NCBI GenBank assembly: GCA_003164715.1
Contig: PLTZ01000054.1
Location: forward strand, 1-64,000
Source: Opitutaceae bacterium
GTDB lineage: Bacteria; Verrucomicrobiota; Verrucomicrobiia; Opitutales; Opitutaceae
Direction: 5' to 3'
DNA: 64,000 bases
The notes under the pieces were generated by a model. It saw nothing but the letters and a program-made list of their open reading frames with translations, was not told where the DNA came from and made no database searches. The translations under genes and the position numbers were made by a program. The first letter of the stretch is position 1, and every line of letters begins with the position of its first letter. Below, piece by piece: positions 18,421 through 27,267 of this stretch.

Positions 18421-19161
18421 TCAACGCCGCCGGTAATCCCCCCGGCTAAAGTACTTCTCGAGCCAGACGTAAAGGCAGATGAACAGGTAGCGGCTGCCCA
18501 TCTCCTTGATCTTGAGCTTGGGTTCCCCGTGGCGCCGGTTGCGCCACGAGATCGGGACGATGGTCCACGTGTAGCCGCGGACGATGGCCTTGAGCGGCAG
18601 CTCGACCGTGAGGTTAAAGTGCGGCGCGATAAAGGGCCGGCAGCCGTCGATCACGGTGCGCCGGTAGGCCTTGAACGCGTTCGTGGTGTCGTTGAGCGGG
18701 ATGTGGAACATCACCCGGATGAAGAGGTTCGCCAGGCGGTTGACGAAGAGCTTCACGCCCGGGTAGTCCGTCACGTCGCCGCGGCGCAGGAACCGGCTGC
18801 CAAAGACGCACTCGTGCCCCTCGCAGAGCAGGCGCCAGTACTTGACCGCGTCCGAGGGAAGGTCCGATGCGTCGGCCATCATGATGACCACCGCGTCGCC
18901 CTTCAGGTGGCCGAACCCGTGCGTGATGGCGCGCCCGAACCCATGGGGCCCCGGGTTCTGCACGGAGACGAGCGTCGGGATCTCGCTCGTGAGCTCCTGC
19001 AGGACCCGCCAGGTCTGGTCGCGGCTGCCGTCGTCCACGACGATGATCTCGTGGGGCACGCGCTCGCGGGTGAACTCGGCGTAGAGGTCGCGCAGCGTGG
19101 AGGGCAGCGATTCCTCCTCGTCGCGCGCGGGAACGACGACCGAGAACAGATTCAGGCTCAT
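18421..19161 (-). CDS. GT2 glycosyltransferase, DPM1-like
   Basis: 246 residues from ATG 19161. The DPM1/polyprenyl-phosphate-sugar synthase pattern is clear: FSVVVPARDEEESLP, IIVVDDGSRDQTW, GFGRAITHGF, MMADASDLPSD (acidic site) and FGSRFLRRGDV. It lacks the C-terminal membrane pair that the enzyme at 48496 has, so it is a short soluble type. It probably loads a polyprenyl phosphate for one of the neighbouring membrane transferases. The start overlaps the upstream stop (ATGA), and a membrane-protein gene follows 14 nt downstream. Confidence 0.87.
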   Translation of the reverse strand: MSLNLFSVVVPARDEEESLPSTLRDLYAEFTRERVPHEIIVVDDGSRDQTWRVLQELTSEIPTLVSVQNPGPHGFGRAITHGFGHLKGDAVVIMMADASDLPSDAVKYWRLLCEGHECVFGSRFLRRGDVTDYPGVKLFVNRLANLFIRVMFHIPLNDTTNAFKAYRRTVIDGCRPFIAPHFNLTVELPLKAIVRGYTWTIVPISWRNRRHGEPKLKIKEMGSRYLFICLYVWLEKYFSRGDYRRR

Positions 19162-20231
19162 CAGAGCGGCGCCGACAGCTCGAGCCAGTCCGGGTGGGTG
19201 CCGGCGTGCGCGGCGATCTCCTCCAGGATGGCAACCGCGGGCGTCTTTGGCCTCCATCCCCAGACGCGCTCGGCCTTCGCCGGATCGAGGACGATCCACG
19301 GGAGGTCAAAGGGCCGCGAGCCGGGATCCGCGGCGACGGGGTGGGCGCCGAACCGGTCGTCGCACCATGCGGTCAGCTGCCGGAGCGACATCGCTGAGGC
19401 GGCCCCGCCGCCCACGTTTACAATCCGGTCGCCGTCCGCGACCTTCGGTGCGGCCATCTGCGCCGAAAGGAGCGGGACGAGGTCGTTCGGGTGGAGGCAG
19501 TCGCGCACCTGGCGGCCCTTGCCCCCGAATCCGATGTACCGCAGGGGCCTGCGGCGCAGGTGGCTGTTGATCCAGTAGCTAAAGATCCCCTGGTCGGGCC
19601 TGCCGAACTGCCCGGCGCCGGCGAGGATGCCGCAGCGGTTGACAAACACCGGCAGGCCGAAGGCCTGGCCGTATTCGAGAGCAAGCGCCTCGCTCGCGAG
19701 CTTGGTCGCCCCGTAGAGGGACACGGGGGCCGCGGTCGGGAAGGCCTCGGAGAGCCCCTGGGGGCCCATTCCGGGCGGAAGCAGCGCGCCTGCAGGCTCG
19801 AAGGCGCCGTCCTTGACATGGACCGGCAGCGCCGCCAGGGGGGCGATGCTGTAGACGCGGCTTGAGCTAAGGAGGATGAACCCCGCGCCGTGGCGCTTGC
19901 AATACTCGAGGAGGTTCAGGGTCCCCAGCAGGTTGTGCTCGACCACCTGCCGGGAGCTCGAGCTCCCGTCGACGCCGGCCATCACGCTCGGGTTGGCGGC
20001 CGCGTCAATCACCCAGTCGGCCGGCGCAAGGGCGTCGACGTCGCTCTGGGACCGGACGTCCCCGTGCACGAGGCCTATGCCGAGGCGCTTGAGCTCCGCG
20101 CGGTTGGCCTCGCTCCCGGGCCGGATGAAGTTGTCCAGGCCGCGGATCTGGTGCGCCGCGCCCTGGGCCGCGAGCGCACGGGCGATCGTGCTTCCCGCAA
20201 AGCCGCAGATTCCGGAAATCAGGATGCGCAC
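19161..20231 (-). CDS. NAD-dependent epimerase, CDP-paratose 2-epimerase-like
   Basis: 356 residues from a GTG at 20231. An extended SDR with ISGICGFAGSTIARA at the dinucleotide site, SSSRVYS and an intact YGATK catalytic pair. Features shared with RfbE-type 2-epimerases are HNLLGTLNLLEYC, GQFGRPDQGIFSYWI and GKGRQVRDCLHPNDL. It is related to, but clearly different from, the enzyme at 20885-21946. The substrate nucleotide sugar is not determinable; no CDP-sugar genes are seen in the window. Confidence 0.8.
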   Translation of the reverse strand: MRILISGICGFAGSTIARALAAQGAAHQIRGLDNFIRPGSEANRAELKRLGIGLVHGDVRSQSDVDALAPADWVIDAAANPSVMAGVDGSSSSRQVVEHNLLGTLNLLEYCKRHGAGFILLSSSRVYSIAPLAALPVHVKDGAFEPAGALLPPGMGPQGLSEAFPTAAPVSLYGATKLASEALALEYGQAFGLPVFVNRCGILAGAGQFGRPDQGIFSYWINSHLRRRPLRYIGFGGKGRQVRDCLHPNDLVPLLSAQMAAPKVADGDRIVNVGGGAASAMSLRQLTAWCDDRFGAHPVAADPGSRPFDLPWIVLDPAKAERVWGWRPKTPAVAILEEIAAHAGTHPDWLELSAPL

Positions 20232-20244
20232 GCCCGTGTCGACC

Positions 20245-20847
20245 TCAGTTGTCAGGCGGGGGGGGCGTTCCGGAGGCGGCCTTTTGCTTCGCCTCCTGGT
20301 AGGCCTTGCGTTGCTGAATGCCTATCTCGAGAAGGTCGCTGACGAGCATCCGCGCCTCGCGCTGTTCCTGGGCCGGCGACCCGACGGCCTCCGCTCGGGC
20401 CGCCGCGATCGGCGGGGCGGGGGGTGGGGCCGGGCGGGTGGCCAGCAGCTGCTCGGCCGTGGGGGCCGTCGCGGCCAGGGCCTTGCGCATGGAGAGCTCC
20501 TTGCGAGCGCCCGCGACCAAGACGACCGCGGTGTCGTTCAGGGGGTCGAAGCTGATCACCTTGACGCCGTCGACGTCGCCCCCGACCGGGATCCAGCGGG
20601 TGTGCTTGGCCTGCCGCTCAAAAATGCAGACGGAGACATCGCTGCCCTCGACCGTCGAGCCCGCAAGCTCATAGGCCTCGGCGGGCGCGCCAGCCGCCCC
20701 GAGGCTGGCGGATCCCTTGGGCGCAAAGGGCGAGTTCGCGACGAGGGTCTCCTGGCCCGACGCCAGCAAGGCGAGACCGAGCGCGGCGGCGCCCGCGACG
20801 GCGAGGCGCCGGGGCAGCCTCTGGAAACGGGTCAGGTCATGAATCAT
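20245..20847 (-). CDS. Secreted hypothetical protein, GspC-like N-terminal region
   Basis: 200 residues. A signal peptide or anchor is visible (RRLAVAGAAALGLALLASG), then NSPFAPKG, AYELAGSTVEGS and FERQAKHTRWIPVGG. This order recalls the pseudopilus-type GspC/PilP-like small proteins that I associate with Verrucomicrobiota. The C-terminal half is rich in Ala and Pro and ends in PPPPDN. It lies between two related epimerases on the same strand, with gaps of 13 and 37 nt, which is an odd setting for a secretion-type protein. No enzymatic motif is visible. Confidence 0.6.
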   Translation of the reverse strand: MIHDLTRFQRLPRRLAVAGAAALGLALLASGQETLVANSPFAPKGSASLGAAGAPAEAYELAGSTVEGSDVSVCIFERQAKHTRWIPVGGDVDGVKVISFDPLNDTAVVLVAGARKELSMRKALAATAPTAEQLLATRPAPPPAPPIAAARAEAVGSPAQEQREARMLVSDLLEIGIQQRKAYQEAKQKAASGTPPPPDN

Positions 20848-20884
20848 CAGTGCTTAAAGACGCTAGGGGATTGGTCCGGCTACG

Positions 20885-21946
20885 TCAAACTCGCGGTCTC
20901 CTCTTCCAGGACTCGACAATCTGGCGGACGGTTTCCGCCAGCGACTGCGTAATGTCCCAGGATGGAAAATGCTGACGCATTTTCCTCAAGTCGGAGTAGT
21001 AGCAGATATGGTCGCCGATCCGGTTCTCCTCGACGTAGGAATACACCTGCGCCTTGCCCGAGAGGGACTCGGCCAGCGTGAAGGCCTCGAGGATCGACGT
21101 GCTGTTCGCCTTGCCGCCCCCCAGGTTGTAGACCTCGCCCCGCTTCGGGGCCGCGACGAACGCCGCCACGAACCGGGCGACGTCCAGCGAGTGGATATTG
21201 TCCCGCACCTGCTTGCCCTTGTAGCCGAAGATCCGGTATTCGCGGCCCTCGAGGTTGCACTTGACCAGGTAGCTGAGGAAACCGTGGAGCTCGACCCCGG
21301 AGTGGTTGGGTCCCGTGAGGCACCCCCCGCGCAGGGCGCAGGTCGGCATGCCGAAATAGCGGCCGTACTCCTGCACCATGACATCGGCTGCGACCTTCGA
21401 GGCCCCGAAGAGCGAGTGGGTCGACTGGTCGATCGGGAAGGTCTCGGGGATGCCCTCCGCGTAGGCCGGGTCGGCGTAGTCCCAGCGCGTCGCAAGCTCC
21501 CTCATCGCGATCCGGTTCGGTGCGTCGCCGTAGACCTTGTTCGTGCTCAGGTACACGAAGGGCGACTCCGGGCAGGCGCGGCGCGCGGCCTCCAGGAGGT
21601 TCATTGTTCCGACGGCGTTCGTGTCGAAGTCGTCGAACGGGATCGCCGCCGCCCGGTCGTGGCTCGGCTGAGCCGCGGCGTGCACGATCGCGGCGGGTTT
21701 CAGCGACGCGACGAGGGCGAGGACGCCCGCGCGGTCGCGGATGTCGAGCTCGTGGTGCGTGAAGTGGCCCAGCTCGCGGACGAGGCGCTCCTGGTTCCAG
21801 CGCGTGTCGCCCTGCGGCCCGAAGAAGACCGCCCTCTGATTGTTGTCGATCCCATGCACCGCATACCCGAGTTCGCGCGCGAAGTACGCGCACACTTCGG
21901 AACCGATGAGTCCCGAGGATCCGGTTACAAGGAGTGTCTTAGGCAT
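20885..21946 (-). CDS. Atypical extended SDR, CDP-paratose 2-epimerase-like
   Basis: 353 residues from ATG 21946. [11 protein letters not shown] binds [11 protein letters not shown] (134-141), NSTSILEAF and [16 protein letters not shown] match RfbE-type epimerases. The Y-x3-K pair reads SLFGASK, giving Phe180 and Lys184, so the usual catalytic Tyr is replaced. I recall this variant in other members of the subgroup, so it is probably not a sequencing error. It is the first gene of the block, transcribed away from the membrane protein at 22177 across a 230-nt gap. Confidence 0.78.
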   Translation of the reverse strand: MPKTLLVTGSSGLIGSEVCAYFARELGYAVHGIDNNQRAVFFGPQGDTRWNQERLVRELGHFTHHELDIRDRAGVLALVASLKPAAIVHAAAQPSHDRAAAIPFDDFDTNAVGTMNLLEAARRACPESPFVYLSTNKVYGDAPNRIAMRELATRWDYADPAYAEGIPETFPIDQSTHSLFGASKVAADVMVQEYGRYFGMPTCALRGGCLTGPNHSGVELHGFLSYLVKCNLEGREYRIFGYKGKQVRDNIHSLDVARFVAAFVAAPKRGEVYNLGGGKANSTSILEAFTLAESLSGKAQVYSYVEENRIGDHICYYSDLRKMRQHFPSWDITQSLAETVRQIVESWKRRPRV

Positions 21947-22176
21947 CGCGGGCCACTATGCAGGGAAATCCCAGGGGTTGGAAGCGGTACTTTGCCGGCG
22001 CTACGATCCAGGAGTAGGTGTCACGGCCTCGAGCCTGCCCGGACGGTGCGCCCTCATTGCAGACCGGAACGATGACCGTGACGGCGCCGGTGGCGGTCAG
22101 TGGCCTTGGGATAGAAGTTTCTGGCGATCATCATCTTCGGCTGGTCTAAACTTTGGCTCCATGGTAAGCCCAGTAA

Positions 22177-24546
22177 ATGGATGCTTCCGCGTCTCCGTCA
22201 ATCCGCTCGAGCGGCCCGCGGTGGAGCCTCCCTCGGGTCCTGGAGACGCTCGCGCTCACCCTGGTGGTCACCTCGACCCTCGTCAGCATTCCCCTGCCGC
22301 CGGGCACTAGCGTCGACGCCTCGTGGCAGGAGATGCTGATCCACGCCCGCGCGCGAGGGATGCAGTTTGGCAGGGATATCGTCTTCACCTGGGGCCCATG
22401 GGGCTACGTCTGGGCGAACTACCATTTGGGCGCCGCGGGCGCCGCGCGCCTCCTCGCCTGGAAGATTGCGGCAAGCGCCGGGGTCGCCCTGGCGCTTGTG
22501 CTCCTTACCCGCTCCCTCGCGCCGTGGAGGAGGTGGGCGTTCGCGGCCGTGTTCATGGCGTTCAACTGGCTCTTTCAGGATGTCGCCTTCTTCGACCTGA
22601 TCGTGCTGGTCGGCATCGCCGGGCTCATGCCGCGCGGGGCGCCCCTCTGGCAGCTGGCCGCCTGGGCGTGCGTGCTCGGATTCCTCGCTCAGATCAAGTT
22701 CACCTACCAGATGCTGACGGCTGCCGCGGTGCTCGCCGCGGTGGCCTGCCTGGCGGGCCGGCGCTCGTGGCGCGGGGCCGCCACGGTCGCGGTCGCCTAC
22801 TCCCTCTCCGCGGCCGCGGCCTGGGTGGGCGCCGGGCAGAACCTCGCGAACTTTTGGGACTACCTGCGCGGCAGCCTCGAGATCGCCGGCGGCTACGCCG
22901 ACGCGATGGGGGTCGACGAGCCCCTTTGGGTCTTCCTCTGCGGCGCGGCGCTGGCGGCGGCCTGCGCGGCGTTTGCCTGGACGGCATGGCGCAAGATCCC
23001 CGAGCGTGGGTACGGGCGGTGCGCGAGCGCGTTTCTGGCTTTTTCGATGTTCCTCATGTGGAAGGAGGGGTTCACCCGTGCGGACGGCCACGTCATGGGG
23101 TTCTTCGCCTTCATCCTCACGCTCCTGGCCGCCGTCCCGAGCCTCCTCTTCCCCGGGCGGCGGTGGCACCCGTTCGAGGCCTCGGCGCTCCTCTGCCTCG
23201 TCGGGATGGCGGCCGCCGACTCAGTGATGCTCCTGCGCGCACCCCGCATCGCGTGGGAGCGGATGTATGGGGGCGGGGCCATGGTCCTTAAGCTTAGTTC
23301 GCTCCCGGGGGAGTGGCAGCGCTCCCTTGACGAGGCCGCGGCGTCGGCGGCCCTGCCGGCCATCTCGGCGGCGGTGGGTAGCGGGACCGTGGACGTCTAC
23401 AACTGCCTCACGGCGGCGGCGATCCTGAACGGGATGAACCTTGCCCCAAGGCCGGTCTTCCAGGGCTACTCGGCGTACACGCCGCGCCTCGAGCGGCTGA
23501 ACCTCCGGTTTTACCAGTCCGCTCGCGCCCCGGACTTCCTCATGTGGGGCGCCGAGCAGCTGGATTGGCGCTACCCCGGCCAGGACGACGCGATGCTGAT
23601 CGCGGCGCTTCCGACCCACTACGCGCCGCTTTTTTCCGAGGGCAGGTTCTGGCTCCTGAAGCGGACGTCCGCCCTTTCGGGGGCGGAGCCCGCGCGCCGC
23701 CTGATTTTCAACGCGAGGGTGCGCCTCTCCGACGAGGTCGTGCTGCCGCCCCAGCGCGACCAGGCGATCTGGCTGCGGGCGGACGCGGTGCCGAACGCGC
23801 TCGGACGGGCCCGGGCGCTGCTTTACAAGCCCGCGAGGATCGACCTGGTCACCACGGATGACGAGGGCCAGCGCAGGTCGTGGAGGCTCATCCCCAGGAC
23901 CGCCCGCGACGGGCTTGTGCTTGTCCCCACGCTCGCGGAAGGAAGCGACATGGCGCTCTTCCTTCGCGGGGAGGCGAGCTCGTGGGTCAAGTCGTTCCAT
24001 TTCGAGGCGCCGGGCAGCCAGGGCGAGTTCTGGAGGTACGTGGACGTGGGCGTGTTCGGCATGCCCGGGATACCGCTTAAGCCCGTGTTTCGAGCCGGGC
24101 CCCTGGTGCGGCTTGGAATTCTGGATCGGGCCCCGATCTCGGTCTCCTCCACGGTCTCGACCGAAATCATCGACGTAGGCAAGGGCAAGGCGCTCCAGCT
24201 GCACGCGGAGGGCGAGCTGGTCCTGGGGGTTCCCCCCGGGGCCTCGCGCCTCACCTTCGGCTATGGCATCCGCGAGGGCGCGTACACGGGCTCCGGCCAC
24301 ACGGACGGGGTGGATTTCGAGGTGGACGCGGTGTGGGCCTCGGGCCGGCGGGAGCGCCTCTGGGAGCGGTACCTTGACCCGGTCACGCGTGCTGAGGACC
24401 GGGGCACCCAGCAGCTCGACCTGGCGCTTCCCGGCGATGCGCCGCTACGCCTCATCCTGCACACCGGCGCGGGGCCCAGGAACGACAACCGGTGGGACTG
24501 GTCGTACGTGTGCTCGCTGCGGATGCTGGCGGAGGGGGCCCCATGA
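22177..24546 (+). CDS. Large polytopic membrane protein of polysaccharide locus
   Basis: 789 residues from ATG 22177. After an N-terminal helix (about 18-40) the first loop reads VDASWQEMLIHARARGMQFG, then DIVFTWGPWGY. I recognise this from membrane proteins of surface-glycan clusters. About nine helices run to residue 360, and the C-terminal half (about 370-789) is soluble and beta-rich, with HTDGVDFEVDAVW and RYLDPVTRAEDRGTQQLDL. Probably a GT-C-like transferase with a periplasmic domain. Its stop overlaps the next start (ATGA). The 230-nt divergent gap upstream shows no clear promoter. Confidence 0.6.
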   Translation: MDASASPSIRSSGPRWSLPRVLETLALTLVVTSTLVSIPLPPGTSVDASWQEMLIHARARGMQFGRDIVFTWGPWGYVWANYHLGAAGAARLLAWKIAASAGVALALVLLTRSLAPWRRWAFAAVFMAFNWLFQDVAFFDLIVLVGIAGLMPRGAPLWQLAAWACVLGFLAQIKFTYQMLTAAAVLAAVACLAGRRSWRGAATVAVAYSLSAAAAWVGAGQNLANFWDYLRGSLEIAGGYADAMGVDEPLWVFLCGAALAAACAAFAWTAWRKIPERGYGRCASAFLAFSMFLMWKEGFTRADGHVMGFFAFILTLLAAVPSLLFPGRRWHPFEASALLCLVGMAAADSVMLLRAPRIAWERMYGGGAMVLKLSSLPGEWQRSLDEAAASAALPAISAAVGSGTVDVYNCLTAAAILNGMNLAPRPVFQGYSAYTPRLERLNLRFYQSARAPDFLMWGAEQLDWRYPGQDDAMLIAALPTHYAPLFSEGRFWLLKRTSALSGAEPARRLIFNARVRLSDEVVLPPQRDQAIWLRADAVPNALGRARALLYKPARIDLVTTDDEGQRRSWRLIPRTARDGLVLVPTLAEGSDMALFLRGEASSWVKSFHFEAPGSQGEFWRYVDVGVFGMPGIPLKPVFRAGPLVRLGILDRAPISVSSTVSTEIIDVGKGKALQLHAEGELVLGVPPGASRLTFGYGIREGAYTGSGHTDGVDFEVDAVWASGRRERLWERYLDPVTRAEDRGTQQLDLALPGDAPLRLILHTGAGPRNDNRWDWSYVCSLRMLAEGAP

Positions 24547-25838
24547 GCACCGGTGCCACAGACCGGCCTGCGGGTGCTCGAGGAGCCCTTGAGCGCTGGA
24601 TCCTGATCGCGACCGGGTTGGCCGCCCTGGCTCCCTATGTTGCCTATCACGGCTTCTTCGCGCGCCTCTACTGGTTCGGCGATGAGTTCGATCTCTTGGA
24701 CCAGATTGACCGGCTCGGCTTCTGGAAATGGATGTGGCTTGTCTTCGCCGAGAACTTCGTCCCGCTCTTCAAGCTCCTTTGGGGCGGCGGGGCGCTCCTC
24801 TTCGGGGGATCGTACGCGGTGATGGTGGCCTTGGTCTGGCTGACCCACGCCTTGAACGTGATGCTGCTCGGACGGCTGATGCGCACCTGCGGGTTCGCCT
24901 GGGCGGCCGTCCTTTCGGCGCAGGCGGTCTTTGCGCTCACCCCGGCCAACATGGAGACCCTGGCCTGGACCGTGCAGTGGTCGGCGGTGCTGTCCGCGAC
25001 GTTCATGCTGCTGGCGCTCGACTCCTTCCTGCGCTCGCCCTACGGACGCGCGCCGATCGGGTGGGGCGCGGCGAGTGCCCTGTCCTTCTCGCGGGGGGTC
25101 CTCACGGGAGCGCTCTTGGCGGCCGCGAGCCTTTGGGGAGGGGAGGGGGCGCCGCGCCGAAGCTTTTTCGGGCGGGCCGCCTGGGCGCTCGCCTATCTTT
25201 CGCCCGCCTTGATCGTCGGCGTGCTGATCACGCGGATGGCGACTGGCAATCACCAGCACATGGCCGGCCACGGGGCCGAGGCGGCCGTGTTCGGCCTGTG
25301 GTACTACTGCCTAAACCCGGCGTATCTCGTCCTCTCGGTCGACTCGTGGGGCTGGCGCACCGTCGCGCTCCTTGGCCTCTGCAAGGCCGCGCTTGTCGCG
25401 TGGGCGGTCCTGCGCAGCCGGGGGCGGCTGCGCCTACTCGTCGTGCTCATGGTGGCGTTCGATCTCGGGAACGCGGTCCTGCTGGGCATCGGGCGCTACC
25501 ACACGGGGCTTTTGGCAACGGTCGGCTCAAGGTACCAGTACGCCTCGCTCCTTGGAATCGCGCCGGCCGCGGGCTTCTGGCTCGCGTGGCATTGGGAGAG
25601 GCTCCCGGTCTCTGCCGCGGCTCGCCGGCTCTCCTTCGCCGTCGTCCTCGCGCTCGCGGCCTATTGCATGTGCCGGCAATGGTCGGCGGGCCTGGACGTC
25701 TTCACGGCGACCCGCGGGTCGGATTCGCGCCGCCTCCTGCTGGTCGACAAGGACCCGTCCCCGAACTCCGTGCCGGGCATCCCTTTTCTGCCGATGGATC
25801 GGGCGAAGGCCCTGATCGCAAAGTACGACCTGCATTAG
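24543..25838 (+). CDS. Polytopic membrane protein, GT-C-like
   Basis: 431 residues from ATG 24543, which overlaps the previous stop. The first loop after helix one is YWFGDEFDLLDQID, with adjacent acidic residues as in GT-C transferases. About ten helices follow (for example VMVALVWLTHALNVMLLG and FAVVLALAAYCM), and there is only a short C-terminal tail. It ends convergently with the methyltransferase, the two stop codons overlapping by 3 nt. It probably works with the preceding protein. Function is not established. Confidence 0.6.
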   Translation: MSTGATDRPAGARGALERWILIATGLAALAPYVAYHGFFARLYWFGDEFDLLDQIDRLGFWKWMWLVFAENFVPLFKLLWGGGALLFGGSYAVMVALVWLTHALNVMLLGRLMRTCGFAWAAVLSAQAVFALTPANMETLAWTVQWSAVLSATFMLLALDSFLRSPYGRAPIGWGAASALSFSRGVLTGALLAAASLWGGEGAPRRSFFGRAAWALAYLSPALIVGVLITRMATGNHQHMAGHGAEAAVFGLWYYCLNPAYLVLSVDSWGWRTVALLGLCKAALVAWAVLRSRGRLRLLVVLMVAFDLGNAVLLGIGRYHTGLLATVGSRYQYASLLGIAPAAGFWLAWHWERLPVSAAARRLSFAVVLALAAYCMCRQWSAGLDVFTATRGSDSRRLLLVDKDPSPNSVPGIPFLPMDRAKALIAKYDLH

Positions 25839-26554
25839 CCCGGCTTGCGCCCGGTGGCCGCGATCAGCTGGTTCGGAAGGTCGCGCACGCGCACGTCCTC
25901 AAACCCCGCCTTCCTCAGGTAGGCGCCGAGCTCCTCGCGGGTCGAGGCCATGCTGATGTGCGCCGGCCGCCGGTCGACCGGGTACCGGGCGCCCTCGGTG
26001 AAGACCTTCCAGCCGTGCTCGGAGTCCAGCGGGAAATTGTCAAAGTAGCAGCGCCCGCCGGGCCGCAGGACCCGGAAGGCCTCCTCGACGTACCGGTAGC
26101 GGTCCCATTCGAAGAGGTGCATGAAGACGATCGTGCAGTAGACCAGGTCGAAGGCGTCCCGCGGGAACTCCTGCAGGCCGACCGTCGCAAGCTCGACAAG
26201 GGTCGTGTTCGGGCGCTCCGAGAGCCGGGCGGCCGCGTGCGCCAGCATCCCTCCGGAAATGTCCGCCCCGAACCAGTGCAGGCATTCCTTGCTGAGCGGC
26301 TTTCCCACCCGGGCGATGCCGCAGCCGATCTCTAGTACCACGTCGTTCGGCCCAAGGCCCACGGTCTCCCTCAGGGTGCCGATGAAGCTCTGGGCCGTCA
26401 GCTCGAGCTTCGCCTCGTCCATGTGGCCCGCGACCGCGAGGGAGGCGACGTCGGGATCCTGCGACTGGAGGTTCCAGACCTTCTTGTACTCCGAGCGATC
26501 GCCGAGGGTCGACGTGCTCTCGGACCAGCGCTGGTTGGCGTCGGAGGAGGTCAT
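25835..26554 (-). CDS. SAM-dependent methyltransferase (class I)
   Basis: 239 residues from ATG 26554, overlapping the upstream stop (ATGA). Motif I is VVLEIGCGIARVGKPL, followed by WFGADISGGM and FDLVYCTIVFMHL. It is the last gene of the heptose/polymerase operon, directly after a coiled-coil protein. That arrangement recalls WbdD-like chain terminators, in which a methyltransferase and a coiled coil are joined in one protein. The acceptor is unknown. Confidence 0.88.
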   Translation of the reverse strand: MTSSDANQRWSESTSTLGDRSEYKKVWNLQSQDPDVASLAVAGHMDEAKLELTAQSFIGTLRETVGLGPNDVVLEIGCGIARVGKPLSKECLHWFGADISGGMLAHAAARLSERPNTTLVELATVGLQEFPRDAFDLVYCTIVFMHLFEWDRYRYVEEAFRVLRPGGRCYFDNFPLDSEHGWKVFTEGARYPVDRRPAHISMASTREELGAYLRKAGFEDVRVRDLPNQLIAATGRKPG

Positions 26555-27267
26555 GGCCCCTTGGGCTCGCACCAGATCGACGTCCGCATGATCCACCGCC
26601 ACTCGGAGCCCTCGAGCTGGGCCTCGAGGCTGAGCCGGTGCCTTCCCGGGGGCGTCTCGAATCGGATCTCAAAACCCGGGCGGGGGTTTGCCGGCTGGGC
26701 GCCGTACCTTGCGATGACCTCTGGCTCCTCCAGACCGTGACGCCCGACGAAGGTCCTAGCGTCGACGACGGCGCGGACGGACGTGACCTGCCTGCCATCC
26801 TCGGGGAAGGCCCAGCCCCGGAGCGTGAACGCGTCCTCGTGGTAGATGCGGAACGGGGACGTGTGGAGGTAGTAGGTGAAGACTGCGCCCTCGACTTCGG
26901 CGCCGGCCGGGGCGCCGGCGGCGGCCCCGCGTGAGAAAAGGCGCGCGACTATGCGCAGCGGCGCCGTGAGCTTCCATGACCAGGAGTCCCAGAGCCCTCC
27001 GAGCTGGGCCTCGACGGCCGCCCTGCGCTCGCCCTCGGCCTCGAGCTTGCGCACGAGGTATTCAATGTCGGCGGACGCCTCCTGTCCGCGCTTGATGAGC
27101 GCCACGCGCTCCTCGCGCAGCGTGTGCAGGTAGGTGTTGCGCTCGCCGCGGTCCAGGAACTCCTGCACCATGTTGGCCCGGAACTCGGCCTCGCGCCTCT
27201 TGACTTGGTCGAGCTCGGCCTGGAGGGCGGCGGCCCGCGGGTTGGGTTCTTCGGGCTTCGGGTTCAA
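26551..27267 (-). CDS. Coiled-coil protein with C-terminal beta domain
   Basis: 238 residues from a TTG at 27267 whose last bases overlap the stop of the giant glycosyltransferase gene (TTGA). Residues about 10-90 are heptad-rich and charged, a likely coiled coil. The junction SWKLTAPLR (97-105) follows. Residues about 128-233 form a beta-rich module beginning with FTYYLHTSPF and FTLRGWAFPEDG. The same junction and module order occurs inside the neighbouring 1325-residue protein. No transferase motif is visible. A later start (for example at MVQEFLDRG) is possible. Confidence 0.65.
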   Translation of the reverse strand: MNPKPEEPNPRAAALQAELDQVKRREAEFRANMVQEFLDRGERNTYLHTLREERVALIKRGQEASADIEYLVRKLEAEGERRAAVEAQLGGLWDSWSWKLTAPLRIVARLFSRGAAAGAPAGAEVEGAVFTYYLHTSPFRIYHEDAFTLRGWAFPEDGRQVTSVRAVVDARTFVGRHGLEEPEVIARYGAQPANPRPGFEIRFETPPGRHRLSLEAQLEGSEWRWIMRTSIWCEPKGP

